Shown here piece by piece: positions 9,183 to 16,956 of a stretch of 64,000 bases of DNA. The stretch's first letter is position 1; each line of letters starts with the position of its first letter. This DNA is from UBA2387 sp019454665 (GTDB lineage Bacteria > Armatimonadota > Fimbriimonadia > Fimbriimonadales > Fimbriimonadaceae), in assembly GCA_045862995.1 (NCBI GenBank), contig BTVX01000016.1, positions 23,680 to 87,679 of the forward strand, read 5' to 3'. The translations under genes and the position numbers were made by a program. The notes beneath the pieces are model-generated. The model searched no databases, was not told where the DNA came from, and was given only the letters and a program-made list of their open reading frames with translations.

Positions 9183-10007
9183 ATGACGACCCTTGACGCG
9201 ACCGCGAGCGACCTGATCTCCGCCCACGACCGCGAGGCCTTCCTTGAGAACGGCTTCCACATCATCCGGGGCGGGTTGACGCCCGACCGGGCCAAGCTGT
9301 ACCGTGCGGCTCTGGTCGAGATTCTCAAGACCGACCCATCCCATCCGTACGCATCCCGGTTCATGGAGGCCCAGATTCCTGGTGCGCCGCCGACGGAGGA
9401 GAATCCATATGGACGCTGGGCCGGGTTCGACCTGCCGCTTTTCCACGACCTGTTCTACGATTTCATCTTCGAACCGAAGATCGCTCTGAGCCTTGCCGGC
9501 CTGTTGGGCGGCGATGTGAACCTGTACGAAACGGGGTGCGTGGCCAAGGTGCCCGGATTCCCCGGCAACTACCGCGACTGGCACCAGGACTCCGAGTGCA
9601 GCGACCCGCAGTCGAACGAGTTCAACGTGACGGTCATCACCTATCTCGACGAGATGGACGGGTCGTCGGGCGTGACGGCCGTGGTCCCCGGAACGCACCG
9701 GCTGGGAGCGTTGCCGCACGTCGTCCCGACGGAGACTTACACCAGCGGGGCGCGCGAGGTCGCCGACAAGGCGAAGTACGACGCCAAGGCCCACTACCCG
9801 TCGGTCTCGCCGGGGGACACGATCGTGTTCTTCGGCCGCCTGGTCCACAAATCGGCATCCAACGATTCAGACAAGGACCGTATGAGTCTGGCGTACAACT
9901 ATATGCGCACCGACACGTTCGACCTCAAGGAGATCGCACGGTGGATCGGCGCGGGAACACCCGTCGTCCGCAACGGCAGGCTCTATCGGCCCAGCACGCT
10001 TTTTTGA
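9183..10007 (+). CDS. Phytanoyl-CoA dioxygenase (PhyH) family protein
   Basis: Predicted Fe(II)/2-oxoglutarate-dependent oxygenase, 274 residues, soluble. The iron triad is H134-x-D136 (in D-W-H-Q-D-S-E) and distal H222 (in R-L-V-H-K-S), with R233 placed to bind 2-oxoglutarate. V-V-P-G-T-H-R-L-G at 168-176 is a typical PhyH segment. Bacterial members hydroxylate diverse small molecules, so the natural substrate cannot be inferred. The gene has its own promoter and a LacI-type operator overlapping its leader. Its position next to an SDR suggests a hydroxylation followed by oxidation of the resulting alcohol, which is inference. The coding sequence ends in ACG CTT TTT TGA, giving a run of six T. 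Confidence 0.9.
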   Translation: MTTLDATASDLISAHDREAFLENGFHIIRGGLTPDRAKLYRAALVEILKTDPSHPYASRFMEAQIPGAPPTEENPYGRWAGFDLPLFHDLFYDFIFEPKIALSLAGLLGGDVNLYETGCVAKVPGFPGNYRDWHQDSECSDPQSNEFNVTVITYLDEMDGSSGVTAVVPGTHRLGALPHVVPTETYTSGAREVADKAKYDAKAHYPSVSPGDTIVFFGRLVHKSASNDSDKDRMSLAYNYMRTDTFDLKEIARWIGAGTPVVRNGRLYRPSTLF

Positions 10008-10051
10008 ACGCAACCGTTCCTTTGCCCATGACCAACGGAGGTCTCTAGATC

Positions 10052-10921
10052 ATGAACCACTCAAGCACCCGACGCCCCCGCGGCTTCACCCTCATCGAAC
10101 TTCTCGTCGTCATCGCCATCATCGCGATCCTGGCGGCCATGCTGTTCCCCGTCTACGCCCAAGCCAAGACTGCGGCGAAGAAGGCCACCTCGATTTCGAA
10201 CGGCAAGCAGATCAGCCTCGGCTTGATCATGTATTCCGCGGACTACGACGACCAGTTCCCCATGCTCGAGCATGGAACGCCCTACTCCTTCGTCGCGACG
10301 TGGCCCCAACTGACGATCCCCTACATCAAGAGTTGGGAAATGTTCCGCGACCCCACCGACGGCTCGGCCAACGACGGCACGTACATCGCCAACTGGGGTC
10401 TGCCGAATCCGCCGGCTCAGCGCGACCTTGAAACGGCTCGCGGTTACGGCAGCAACTACGGCTACAACTACGCGTTCCTGGCTCCGGGCGTGAACGTGGG
10501 CGGCACCGACATCTACGGCGGCGGCAAGTCCCAGTCGCAGATCGCCGAGGTGGCCAACACGGTCATGCTCGTTGACGGTACGACGTGGGGCGCTGCCGGC
10601 AATCCCCCGAACTGCAGCACCTCGGGCGGCGGCTGGTACTCGGTGGACGCGCCGGCGATCCTCGATGCCGCTGGCAACAACTACTCGACGACCACCCTGT
10701 ACTTCTACGGCTGGTTCTTCGATCCGAGCCATGGATGCTCGTGGCAGCGCTACGGCGGCGCCTATCCGCGCTACAACGGCAAGTTCAACGTGTCGTGGAC
10801 GGATGGCCACGTGACGACCCGCGAACCGCTCTCGCTCTTCCGAGGCGTCCAGTACGACATCCCGACGCCGCAGTTCAGCCGCGTCGTCGACAAGACCGTG
10901 TACGTTTGGGACCTCGAATGA
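10052..10921 (+). CDS. Type II secretion/type IV pilin-like prepilin (DUF1559-like)
   Basis: A 289-residue pseudopilin. Residues about 10-35 form a class III leader: R-R-P-R-G before the cleavage site, then F-T-L-I-E-L-L-V-V-I-A-I-I-A-I-L with the conserved glutamate at +5. It is followed by L-F-P-V-Y-A-Q-A-K, a hallmark of the expanded pseudopilin families of Armatimonadota and Planctomycetes. The C-terminal part contains a W-T-D-G-H-V motif close to the H-x-x-D-G ending of this family. After prepilin peptidase cleavage it would be assembled into a pilus-like fibre or remain in the membrane. The downstream lipoprotein overlaps its stop codon (ATGA), so the pair is probably translated together. 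Whether the dioxygenase promoter also drives it is open; the gap is 44 nt. Confidence 0.92.
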   Translation: MNHSSTRRPRGFTLIELLVVIAIIAILAAMLFPVYAQAKTAAKKATSISNGKQISLGLIMYSADYDDQFPMLEHGTPYSFVATWPQLTIPYIKSWEMFRDPTDGSANDGTYIANWGLPNPPAQRDLETARGYGSNYGYNYAFLAPGVNVGGTDIYGGGKSQSQIAEVANTVMLVDGTTWGAAGNPPNCSTSGGGWYSVDAPAILDAAGNNYSTTTLYFYGWFFDPSHGCSWQRYGGAYPRYNGKFNVSWTDGHVTTREPLSLFRGVQYDIPTPQFSRVVDKTVYVWDLE

Positions 10922-11109
10922 GACGCGTGGCCTTGTTCTGGATCGCGGCGGTTTGTCTGGTCGGATGTCGCGGCGGCGATACGCCTCCGATGACCACGGA
11001 GCAACTGTCCCAAGACCAGATCGCCAAGGACAACGCGCCGCCTCCCGCCGAAGGGTCGTTCAACCGCCCCCAAGGCAATCCCAACGCACCCTATCAGCCT
11101 CGTCGCTGA
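10918..11109 (+). CDS. Small lipoprotein, partner of the prepilin
   Basis: A 63-residue protein with a short lipoprotein signal: R-R, a hydrophobic stretch and the lipobox L-V-G-C near residue 17. The mature part is short, proline- and asparagine-rich and probably unstructured. Its ATG overlaps the prepilin stop in an ATGA arrangement, which argues for translational coupling. No function is recognised; a role at the pilin or secretion site is inference from position only. A strong bidirectional terminator follows. Confidence 0.75.
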   Translation: MRRVALFWIAAVCLVGCRGGDTPPMTTEQLSQDQIAKDNAPPPAEGSFNRPQGNPNAPYQPRR

Positions 11110-11121
11110 GGGGTCTGCGAA

Positions 11122-11149
11122 CGGCCCGGAACCGACTGGTTCCGGGCCG
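11122..11149. terminator. Bidirectional intrinsic terminator
   Basis: Perfect 12-bp GC-rich stem (CGGCCCGGAACC, loop GACT, GGTTCCGGGCCG) followed on the plus strand by ATTTCATTT. It lies between the lipoprotein stop at 11109 and the stop of the convergent permease at 11153 and can serve both. Confidence 0.85.
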
Positions 11150-11152
11150 ATT

Positions 11153-11977
11153 TCATTTGCCGCTGGTGAGCGTGATGCCCTTGACGAAGTACCGCTGTCC
11201 CACCAGGAAGATGGCCAGTATCGGGAGGAAAGTGATCAGCGTCGCGGCCATCAGCAAGTGCCACTGGGTGCCCCGCATGCTCTGGAACGTTCGCAGACCC
11301 AATTCGAGCGGCATCAGGTTTCGGTCGTTGATGTAAAGGAGCGGGCCCAGAAAGTCGGTCCAGGAGGCGACGAACGTCAGCGTGCCGACGGTGGCCAGGG
11401 CCGGTCCCGCGCAGGGGAGCACCACGCGCCAGAAGATCGTGGCGTGCCCCGCCCCATCCAGCCGCGCGGCTTCGTCGTATTCGCGCGGAATGCTCTTGAA
11501 GAACTGCCGCAGCAGGAACACGTTGAACGCGCCGCCGCCCAGCCACGCCGGCACCCAGAGCGGGAGTTGCGTGTTCACCCAACCGATCTTGGCGAACAGG
11601 ATGTACGTCGGCACGATGGTGACGACTCCCGGCAGCATCACGGTGGCCAGCATGACGAGGAACAGCCGGTCGCGTTCGGGAAACTCGACGCGGGCGAACG
11701 CATAGGCGGCGAGCGAAGCGGTCAGGATCGTGCCGAGGGTCCCCAACGTGGCGATGATCGCGCTGTTCAGGAACAGCCTCCCGAACCGCACCTCTTCCGA
11801 GGTCAGCACCGCCTTCAGATTGTCCAGAGTCGGCTGCCGGGGCCACTCCCACGAGCCCGATGAGGCAAGCTCCTGAGGCGTCTTGAGGGCCATGGTAAGC
11901 ATCGCGTAGAGGGGGCTCATGAACAGCACCACTCCGGCGACCAGCGCCAGCACGGTCAGCACGGTCCGGACGTTCAT
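11153..11977 (-). CDS. Sugar ABC transporter permease, MalG/CUT1 type
   Basis: Inner-membrane permease of 274 residues with about six transmembrane helices. The cytoplasmic EAA loop, E-Y-D-E-A-A-R-L-D-G-A-G, is intact and would contact the ATPase. The end of the protein, F-V-K-G-I-T-x-T-S-G-K, is typical of MalG-like permeases. Its ATG overlaps the stop of the upstream fusion gene (ATGA), so both transporter subunits are coupled. No ATP-binding subunit is encoded in this window; a shared MsmX-like ATPase elsewhere is the usual solution for CUT1 systems. It is the last gene of the lacI operon and ends at the shared terminator. Confidence 0.93.
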   Translation of the reverse strand: MNVRTVLTVLALVAGVVLFMSPLYAMLTMALKTPQELASSGSWEWPRQPTLDNLKAVLTSEEVRFGRLFLNSAIIATLGTLGTILTASLAAYAFARVEFPERDRLFLVMLATVMLPGVVTIVPTYILFAKIGWVNTQLPLWVPAWLGGGAFNVFLLRQFFKSIPREYDEAARLDGAGHATIFWRVVLPCAGPALATVGTLTFVASWTDFLGPLLYINDRNLMPLELGLRTFQSMRGTQWHLLMAATLITFLPILAIFLVGQRYFVKGITLTSGK

Positions 11978-14343
11978 CGCGCATCCCCCTCGTAGTGCAC
12001 CCATCGCTTGCCGACCTGGAACTGGATCACCGTGAGCACCATGATGATCGCGAACAGGATCCAAGCCAGAGCCGAGGCGTACCCGAGCTTCAGCGACTTG
12101 AAGCCTTGCAGATAGAGGTGGAGCATCGCGAACATCGTCGCGTTGTTCGGCCCGCCTTGGGTCATCACAAACGACTGGGTGAACGTTTGAAGCGCCCCGA
12201 TCGTGCCGGTCACGAGCGTGAAGAACAATGTCGGCGAAAGCAGAGGCAGGGTGATGCGCCGGAACACCGTCCACGTTCCTGCGCCATCGAGTTTGGCCGC
12301 TTCGTAGTAGGTCTCCGAGATGCCCTTGAGCCCGGCAAGGAAGAGAATCGTTCCGCCCCCCGCGCCCCAGAGGCCCATCAGAACGAACGCCGGTATGACC
12401 GTGGACTCGGTGGCTAGCCAGTTGATGGGCTCGCCGGGCTGGCCGCCCCAATGAGACAACGCGCCGCCCACGCCGAGAAGCCCTGACGCCCCATCGGGCC
12501 AGTAGAGCACTCGGTTCAGGATGCCCGACTCGGGGTTGAACACGCGAAGCCAGATCAAGGATGCCGCGACGCCGCTGACCAGGCTGGGAAGGTAGTAGCA
12601 CGCCCGGTAGAGGGCGATGCCGCGCACGTTCTGGTTGAGCAACAACGCCAAGACCAACGCGAAAGCCACGTTGAGCGGCACGCTCAGCACGGCATAGCGG
12701 AGGGTCACCTCGAGCGATTTGGCGAACACGGGGTCCACGGTGAACGCGTCCGTGTAGTTCCCAACGCCTCGCCAAAGCGCGGGTCGGATGTTGTCGGCGC
12801 TGGCCAGCGACAGGAAGAACGAGAACAGGATCGGGCCCAACGTGAACCCGCCCAAACCCAGTACCAGCGGAGTCAGGAACCACCAAGCGGACCTTCGATC
12901 GAGCCGTTGTCGAGGGCTGAGCTTCGTCCGAAACCCCGGCGCGGCCACCCACCCGACCAAGGCCGCCGCCAGGGCCGCGCCGCAGACCAGGGCCGGGATC
13001 GTGGGGAACGGGTCGCGGGGGAGATTGCGGCGCGAGGCGTCGAGGCGCATCTGTCCTTCGCGGGCGACTCGCTCCATGGTCTCGCGCGGAGGCCTCGTGC
13101 CGCTGAGAATGTCGAACGCGGCGGCATCGAGGTACAGGCGGGTCTCCTCGAAGTACTCCGGCGTTTGATCGAACCGCATGGCCAAGGCGGCTCGGTCCGC
13201 GACGATCAGGTTCGCCGGGACTCGCTCGCTCGGCGGAGCATCTTCAGCGGGGAGCCATACGCCCGGGGTCAGGGCGAGCTTGCGGTTGGCGGGTTGCATG
13301 CCGGTCTTCGCGAACGCACGCTGGCCGGGCTCGCCGCTCATCCACCGAGCGAAGGCTACGGCAGCCTCGCGGTGCTTGCTCTTGGCAAACACGACGGTGC
13401 CGCCCGCGTCGGTCGCGGTCACGGGTTCGCGGCCTTCGAAGCTTGGGAAGAGGGCCAAGTCCCACCGGAAGCCCGCGTTCGCCATGTCGCGGCGCAGCCG
13501 CCCCGCATCGGCCGCCCATGTGGCCAGCATGGCGATGCGGCCTTTGACGAACTCGTCGTAGGCGGAAGCCTGGGCGACCGACTCCAACTGATACCAAGAC
13601 GGAATCCAGTTGTGCTTGAGGATGGCCTCGGCGGCGAACTCGGTCAGTCGCACCACTTCGGGGTCGTCGGCGGTGATGGTGGTCGGCTCGGCGTTGTCGT
13701 CCCACAGGCTCAGACCGCGCGAGTTGAGCAGCAGGTACAAGAACATCTGCGGCCATGCGGGCGCAAACGCCCACTGCGTGGTCTTGCCGTCCACGCCCCG
13801 CTCGGTGAGCTCGCGCAACACCCAGGTGAAGCACCGCTCCCGGAGCGCGTCACGGGGTTCGTAAGCCCAAGACCAATCTCTCGGCGGGTACGGCACGCCC
13901 GCTCGGTCGAACAGGTCCTTGTTGTAGAACACCAAGCCAAACGGAGCGACGTCGCGCGGCAATCCATAGAGCTTGCCGCCCGTCCGGAAGAAGCCGACGA
14001 CGTTGGCGTAGTAGTCGCTCAACGGGAAGTCGCCCAGATGGTCGTCAAGCGGCAGAAGCGCTCCACGCACGGCAAACTGTGGGACGAGAGCGACGTTCAT
14101 CCACGCCACATCCGGTCCGACTCCAGCCGCCAACTGGGTGAGCAGCTTCATGGAGTACTCGTCGGTCGTAGGCTCGATCTGCACCCGAATGTCGGGGTGC
14201 GCCCGCTCGAACGCCTCGACCACGGCTTGGACCACGGGGAGGGTCTCCGAACCATCCATGCAAGCGTAGCGGATCGTCACGGGCTCCGCCCAAGCCACCG
14301 CCGACACCAGTGAGGCAACGGCGGCAAGGAGCGGGCGAACCAT
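11974..14343 (-). CDS. Fused extracellular solute-binding protein and MalF-type permease
   Basis: One open frame of 789 residues that joins two normally separate CUT1 transporter parts. Residues 1-19 are a signal peptide ending A-W-A. Residues about 20-437 are an extracellular solute-binding protein type 1 (Y-A-C-M-D-G-S-E-T, G-P-D-V-A-W-M-N, G-K-L-Y-G-L-P-R-D). A transmembrane segment from about residue 445 anchors this part. Residues about 485-789 form a MalF-like permease with the EAA loop E-T-Y-Y-E-A-A-K-L-D-G-A-G. There is no internal stop or frameshift, so fusion looks real, which would tether the receptor to the channel. It starts 3 nt after the GH39-like gene stop and overlaps the MalG-type permease. 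The GH39-like neighbour suggests a xylo- or other beta-oligosaccharide substrate. Confidence 0.88.
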   Translation of the reverse strand: MVRPLLAAVASLVSAVAWAEPVTIRYACMDGSETLPVVQAVVEAFERAHPDIRVQIEPTTDEYSMKLLTQLAAGVGPDVAWMNVALVPQFAVRGALLPLDDHLGDFPLSDYYANVVGFFRTGGKLYGLPRDVAPFGLVFYNKDLFDRAGVPYPPRDWSWAYEPRDALRERCFTWVLRELTERGVDGKTTQWAFAPAWPQMFLYLLLNSRGLSLWDDNAEPTTITADDPEVVRLTEFAAEAILKHNWIPSWYQLESVAQASAYDEFVKGRIAMLATWAADAGRLRRDMANAGFRWDLALFPSFEGREPVTATDAGGTVVFAKSKHREAAVAFARWMSGEPGQRAFAKTGMQPANRKLALTPGVWLPAEDAPPSERVPANLIVADRAALAMRFDQTPEYFEETRLYLDAAAFDILSGTRPPRETMERVAREGQMRLDASRRNLPRDPFPTIPALVCGAALAAALVGWVAAPGFRTKLSPRQRLDRRSAWWFLTPLVLGLGGFTLGPILFSFFLSLASADNIRPALWRGVGNYTDAFTVDPVFAKSLEVTLRYAVLSVPLNVAFALVLALLLNQNVRGIALYRACYYLPSLVSGVAASLIWLRVFNPESGILNRVLYWPDGASGLLGVGGALSHWGGQPGEPINWLATESTVIPAFVLMGLWGAGGGTILFLAGLKGISETYYEAAKLDGAGTWTVFRRITLPLLSPTLFFTLVTGTIGALQTFTQSFVMTQGGPNNATMFAMLHLYLQGFKSLKLGYASALAWILFAIIMVLTVIQFQVGKRWVHYEGDAR

Positions 14344-14345
14344 GG

Positions 14346-15872
14346 TTACACGCCTGTGATGGCTGGATCGCTGGGCACATCGGTCAGCCCGGCGTTCCAT
14401 GTGGCCGACTCCGCCGAGAGCGAGTCTTTGAATATCTGGGGTTGGGGAGGTGGCGCCCATTCGATCAGGGCGATCTCGTTGGGGCCGAGCGTGAACGGCA
14501 CGGGCTCGTCGGCTTGCCCTTGCCACGCCTCGGCCTCCGGAGCGCTCGCGGCGCGAAGGCACTCGAACTGGACGGGCGTCGGGTTCTGGGGGCGGCCCAT
14601 CGCTTCCCAGACTTCGAAGGCGCTTCCCGAACCGGGCTTGACCTGCATTCTGGTCACGCTGGCGGGTCCGGTGCGGTCGGAGAGTCGCAACGAGTCGCTC
14701 CAATCGCCCCAGGGCTGGTCGGGCGGCACGTGGTTCCAAACGAGGGCAGTGACCAACTCGCCATCGGCGGTGGCGGCGACCCCTCGCCCGAAGCCCAGCG
14801 TGGGAACTTCGAGGCGCAAGCCCTGCAATCGTCGCAGAAACCGAAACGCATGGAACGAGGGCTTGGGCAGGCCGTCCACGGTCAGCAGTCCGTAGGTCCC
14901 CGAGAACGGCGACTGAGGCATCCCGGCTTCTTCGAACACGTCGCTGGCCACCCACCAGAAGAGCCCATCCATCAGGGGGTCGGTGTCCAGCGCGACGCGC
15001 ACGGTGGTGGCGGCGCTTGCGATGCCGTCAATGGTCGGGTTGTCCAACCAATCCACTTCGTCGGCGGATCGCGCGTCGAGAGCGTTCCACTCGGTGAGGA
15101 AGAACGGCCTGTCGCCGACATGCTCCCGCAGCCGCCGCAGCCGCTCGCGGACGTAGGTGCCGGGATGATAGGGGCTCTCGCTGCGGTGCCGGACCGAGGC
15201 GAACTCGTTCATCGGATAGACGTGCGTGCTGATGAAGTCGGCCTCGGGGCGCGCCTCGACGAACTCGGGCAGCCAACCGCCCTCGGCGGAGGCCGGACCG
15301 CCGACGTGCAGGCTGGGATCCACCCGGTGCAGTCCCTCGCGCGAGGCGTCGAAGAGCTTCAGGTAGCCCTCCCAACCCCCGCTCCAAAACGCATCGAGGT
15401 TGGCCTCGTTCCAGACCTCGAAGCGCCACGAACGGACCTCCTCCGACCCGTAGCGGGCGATGGCCCAGCGAGCGAAGCTCTCGACCAACAGGGACCACTC
15501 CGCATAGTCCTTGGGAGGCGTGACGTTCTTGCGCCAATAGAAGAACGTCTGCTCGCCCGAGGCCAAAGCGCGCGGCATGGGGTTCAACTCGACGAACGGC
15601 TTCAGCCCGAGGCGGAGCATGGCGTCGAACACCTTGCCCACGTGGCCCCACTGGAATCGCAGCGAGCCATCCGAGTGTCGGATGACCACTTGCAAGTCGT
15701 CGTGAAACAGACCATGGAATCGGCAGGCCTTGAACGGCACGGCGTCGCAGACTTGGGCCAAGTGCTCTTGGACGTCTGCCCTGAGGAGTTCGTAGGCGCG
15801 TCCGACGCAAATCCCGTGTTCCCAAGCTCGTCGGAAGGGGGACAAGGTGGAACGGGTGCTCAGCTGGATCAA
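14346..15872 (-). CDS. GH39-like glycoside hydrolase (beta-xylosidase type)
   Basis: Clan GH-A TIM-barrel hydrolase, 508 residues, no signal peptide, so probably cytoplasmic. The acid/base is E156 in F-E-V-W-N-E-A-N-L and the nucleophile is E261 in F-F-L-T-E-W-N-A; both are the expected GH39 positions. The segment R-F-H-G-L-F-H-D-D near residue 51 matches the R-x-H-G-x-x-x-D of GH39 members. A beta-rich accessory domain fills the C-terminal third. The start overlaps the lacI stop (ATGA), and the binding-protein/permease fusion follows 3 nt downstream. The operon layout suggests hydrolysis of the imported oligosaccharide. GH39 also includes alpha-L-iduronidases, so xylose specificity is not certain. 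Confidence 0.85.
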   Translation of the reverse strand: MIQLSTRSTLSPFRRAWEHGICVGRAYELLRADVQEHLAQVCDAVPFKACRFHGLFHDDLQVVIRHSDGSLRFQWGHVGKVFDAMLRLGLKPFVELNPMPRALASGEQTFFYWRKNVTPPKDYAEWSLLVESFARWAIARYGSEEVRSWRFEVWNEANLDAFWSGGWEGYLKLFDASREGLHRVDPSLHVGGPASAEGGWLPEFVEARPEADFISTHVYPMNEFASVRHRSESPYHPGTYVRERLRRLREHVGDRPFFLTEWNALDARSADEVDWLDNPTIDGIASAATTVRVALDTDPLMDGLFWWVASDVFEEAGMPQSPFSGTYGLLTVDGLPKPSFHAFRFLRRLQGLRLEVPTLGFGRGVAATADGELVTALVWNHVPPDQPWGDWSDSLRLSDRTGPASVTRMQVKPGSGSAFEVWEAMGRPQNPTPVQFECLRAASAPEAEAWQGQADEPVPFTLGPNEIALIEWAPPPQPQIFKDSLSAESATWNAGLTDVPSDPAITGV

Positions 15873-16879
15873 ACTTCAACCTCTCTTCTGGCGACCGATT
15901 GGCGGGAGACCAACACCGGCGGCGGGTCGGTCACGATCACGGCTCGCGGTTCGGCACCCTCGATCAGATCCAGCACGTGGACCACGGCCAAGCGACCGAC
16001 CTCTTCAAGGGGCATACGGACTGCTGTGATTCCCGGCGTCATGTATTGGGCGAACGGGTTGTCGTGAAAGCTGACGACGCTGACCTGTTCCGGAACCGAA
16101 ACACCTCGTTGGAGCAGCGCCTTGATGGCCACCATCGCCGCGACGATCCCGCCGGTCGCGATAGCGGTGATCGGCTCTTTGTGCCACAGCAGCCGGTCCA
16201 CGGCCGCCGCCGCTCCTTCGCCGGCGAACCCGCACTCGAACCAACGCCGCTCGGGCAATGCGATGCCGTGGCGACCCAGGACTTCGCGCGTCGCGGCAAG
16301 GCGTCTGCGCCCGATGTCGGTGCTTAGCGGTGCGCTCAGGTAGGCGATTTCGCGATGCCCTTGCTCGATGAGGTGGGCGATGGCCATAGTTGCGCCTCGG
16401 GCGTCGTCCATCATCACCGAGGCCGAACCCTCGGGGCCGGGGTGGTTGACCAGCACAAACGGGGCCCCCGTCGAGCGCAGCTTCTCGACCCAAGAGGCGT
16501 CGAGGCCCGCGTCGGCCAGAATCAAGCCATCCGCGCGGTCTTCGGCAACCATTTCGAGAAACGCGGCGCGGCGGGCATCGTCCCGGGCGGACATCATGAG
16601 CAACGAGTAACCATGCTCGGCGGCGGCCTCGTTCGCCCCGACGATCATCTGGGCGTACACGGGGTTCTGGCTGTCGCTCAGCAAGATGCCGAGCGTCCGC
16701 GTCACCCGCGTCCGCAGGCTGCGGGCGGAACTGTTGGCGCGGTAGGCGATGTCGCGGGCCACCCGTTCGACCCGGGCGCGCGTCTCGCTGGACACCCGGA
16801 TCGCGCCTCCGTGAAGGATGCGGGATGCGGTGGACGGGCTGACCGCTGCAATGCGCGCGACGTCTTTCAGCGTGGCCAT
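15869..16879 (-). CDS. LacI-family transcriptional regulator
   Basis: DNA-binding sugar-responsive repressor of 336 residues. The N-terminal helix-turn-helix and hinge are textbook: T-L-K-D-V-A-R-I-A-A-V-S at residues 3-14, then P-S-T-A-S-R-I-L. The remaining residues form a periplasmic-binding-protein-like effector domain. It heads an operon with the hydrolase and transporter genes, overlapping the next gene by 4 nt. A candidate operator overlaps the -35 box of its own promoter, so negative autoregulation is likely. A second matching operator lies in front of the dioxygenase gene at 9183, which extends its probable regulon. The effector is probably the transported sugar or a derivative. Confidence 0.93.
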   Translation of the reverse strand: MATLKDVARIAAVSPSTASRILHGGAIRVSSETRARVERVARDIAYRANSSARSLRTRVTRTLGILLSDSQNPVYAQMIVGANEAAAEHGYSLLMMSARDDARRAAFLEMVAEDRADGLILADAGLDASWVEKLRSTGAPFVLVNHPGPEGSASVMMDDARGATMAIAHLIEQGHREIAYLSAPLSTDIGRRRLAATREVLGRHGIALPERRWFECGFAGEGAAAAVDRLLWHKEPITAIATGGIVAAMVAIKALLQRGVSVPEQVSVVSFHDNPFAQYMTPGITAVRMPLEEVGRLAVVHVLDLIEGAEPRAVIVTDPPPVLVSRQSVARREVEV

Positions 16880-16911
16880 GAGATGGACTGCGGCAACTCG
16901 CCTGCGGCCCT

Positions 16912-16940
16912 AGGATAACACAACCCCGCCAATGTGGTAA
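16912..16940 (-). promoter_or_regulatory. Promoter of the lacI-hydrolase-transporter operon
   Basis: Read on the minus strand: TTACCA (16940-16935), 17 nt, TATCCT (16917-16912). The -35 box lies inside the predicted LacI operator, consistent with autorepression. The leader to the lacI ATG at 16879 is about 26 nt. Confidence 0.5.
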
Positions 16941-16955
16941 ATCGTTTGTTCAAGT
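16936..16955. promoter_or_regulatory. Predicted LacI-family operator (autoregulatory)
   Basis: Plus-strand site GGTAAATCGTTTGTTCAAGT. Core AAATCGTTTG at 16939-16948 with central CG. It agrees at 15 of 20 positions with the minus-strand reading of the site at 9148-9167 and overlaps the -35 box of the lacI promoter. It also abuts the ATG at 16957 of the divergent diiron protein, which may be co-regulated. Confidence 0.6.
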
Positions 16956-16956
16956 C

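Noticed and set aside
8900..9870. Further AACGATT matches as LacI operators (about 8903 and 9857; also 550 and 45572)
   Set aside because: They lie inside coding sequence and lack the flanking GG and TCAA bases shared by the two intergenic sites.
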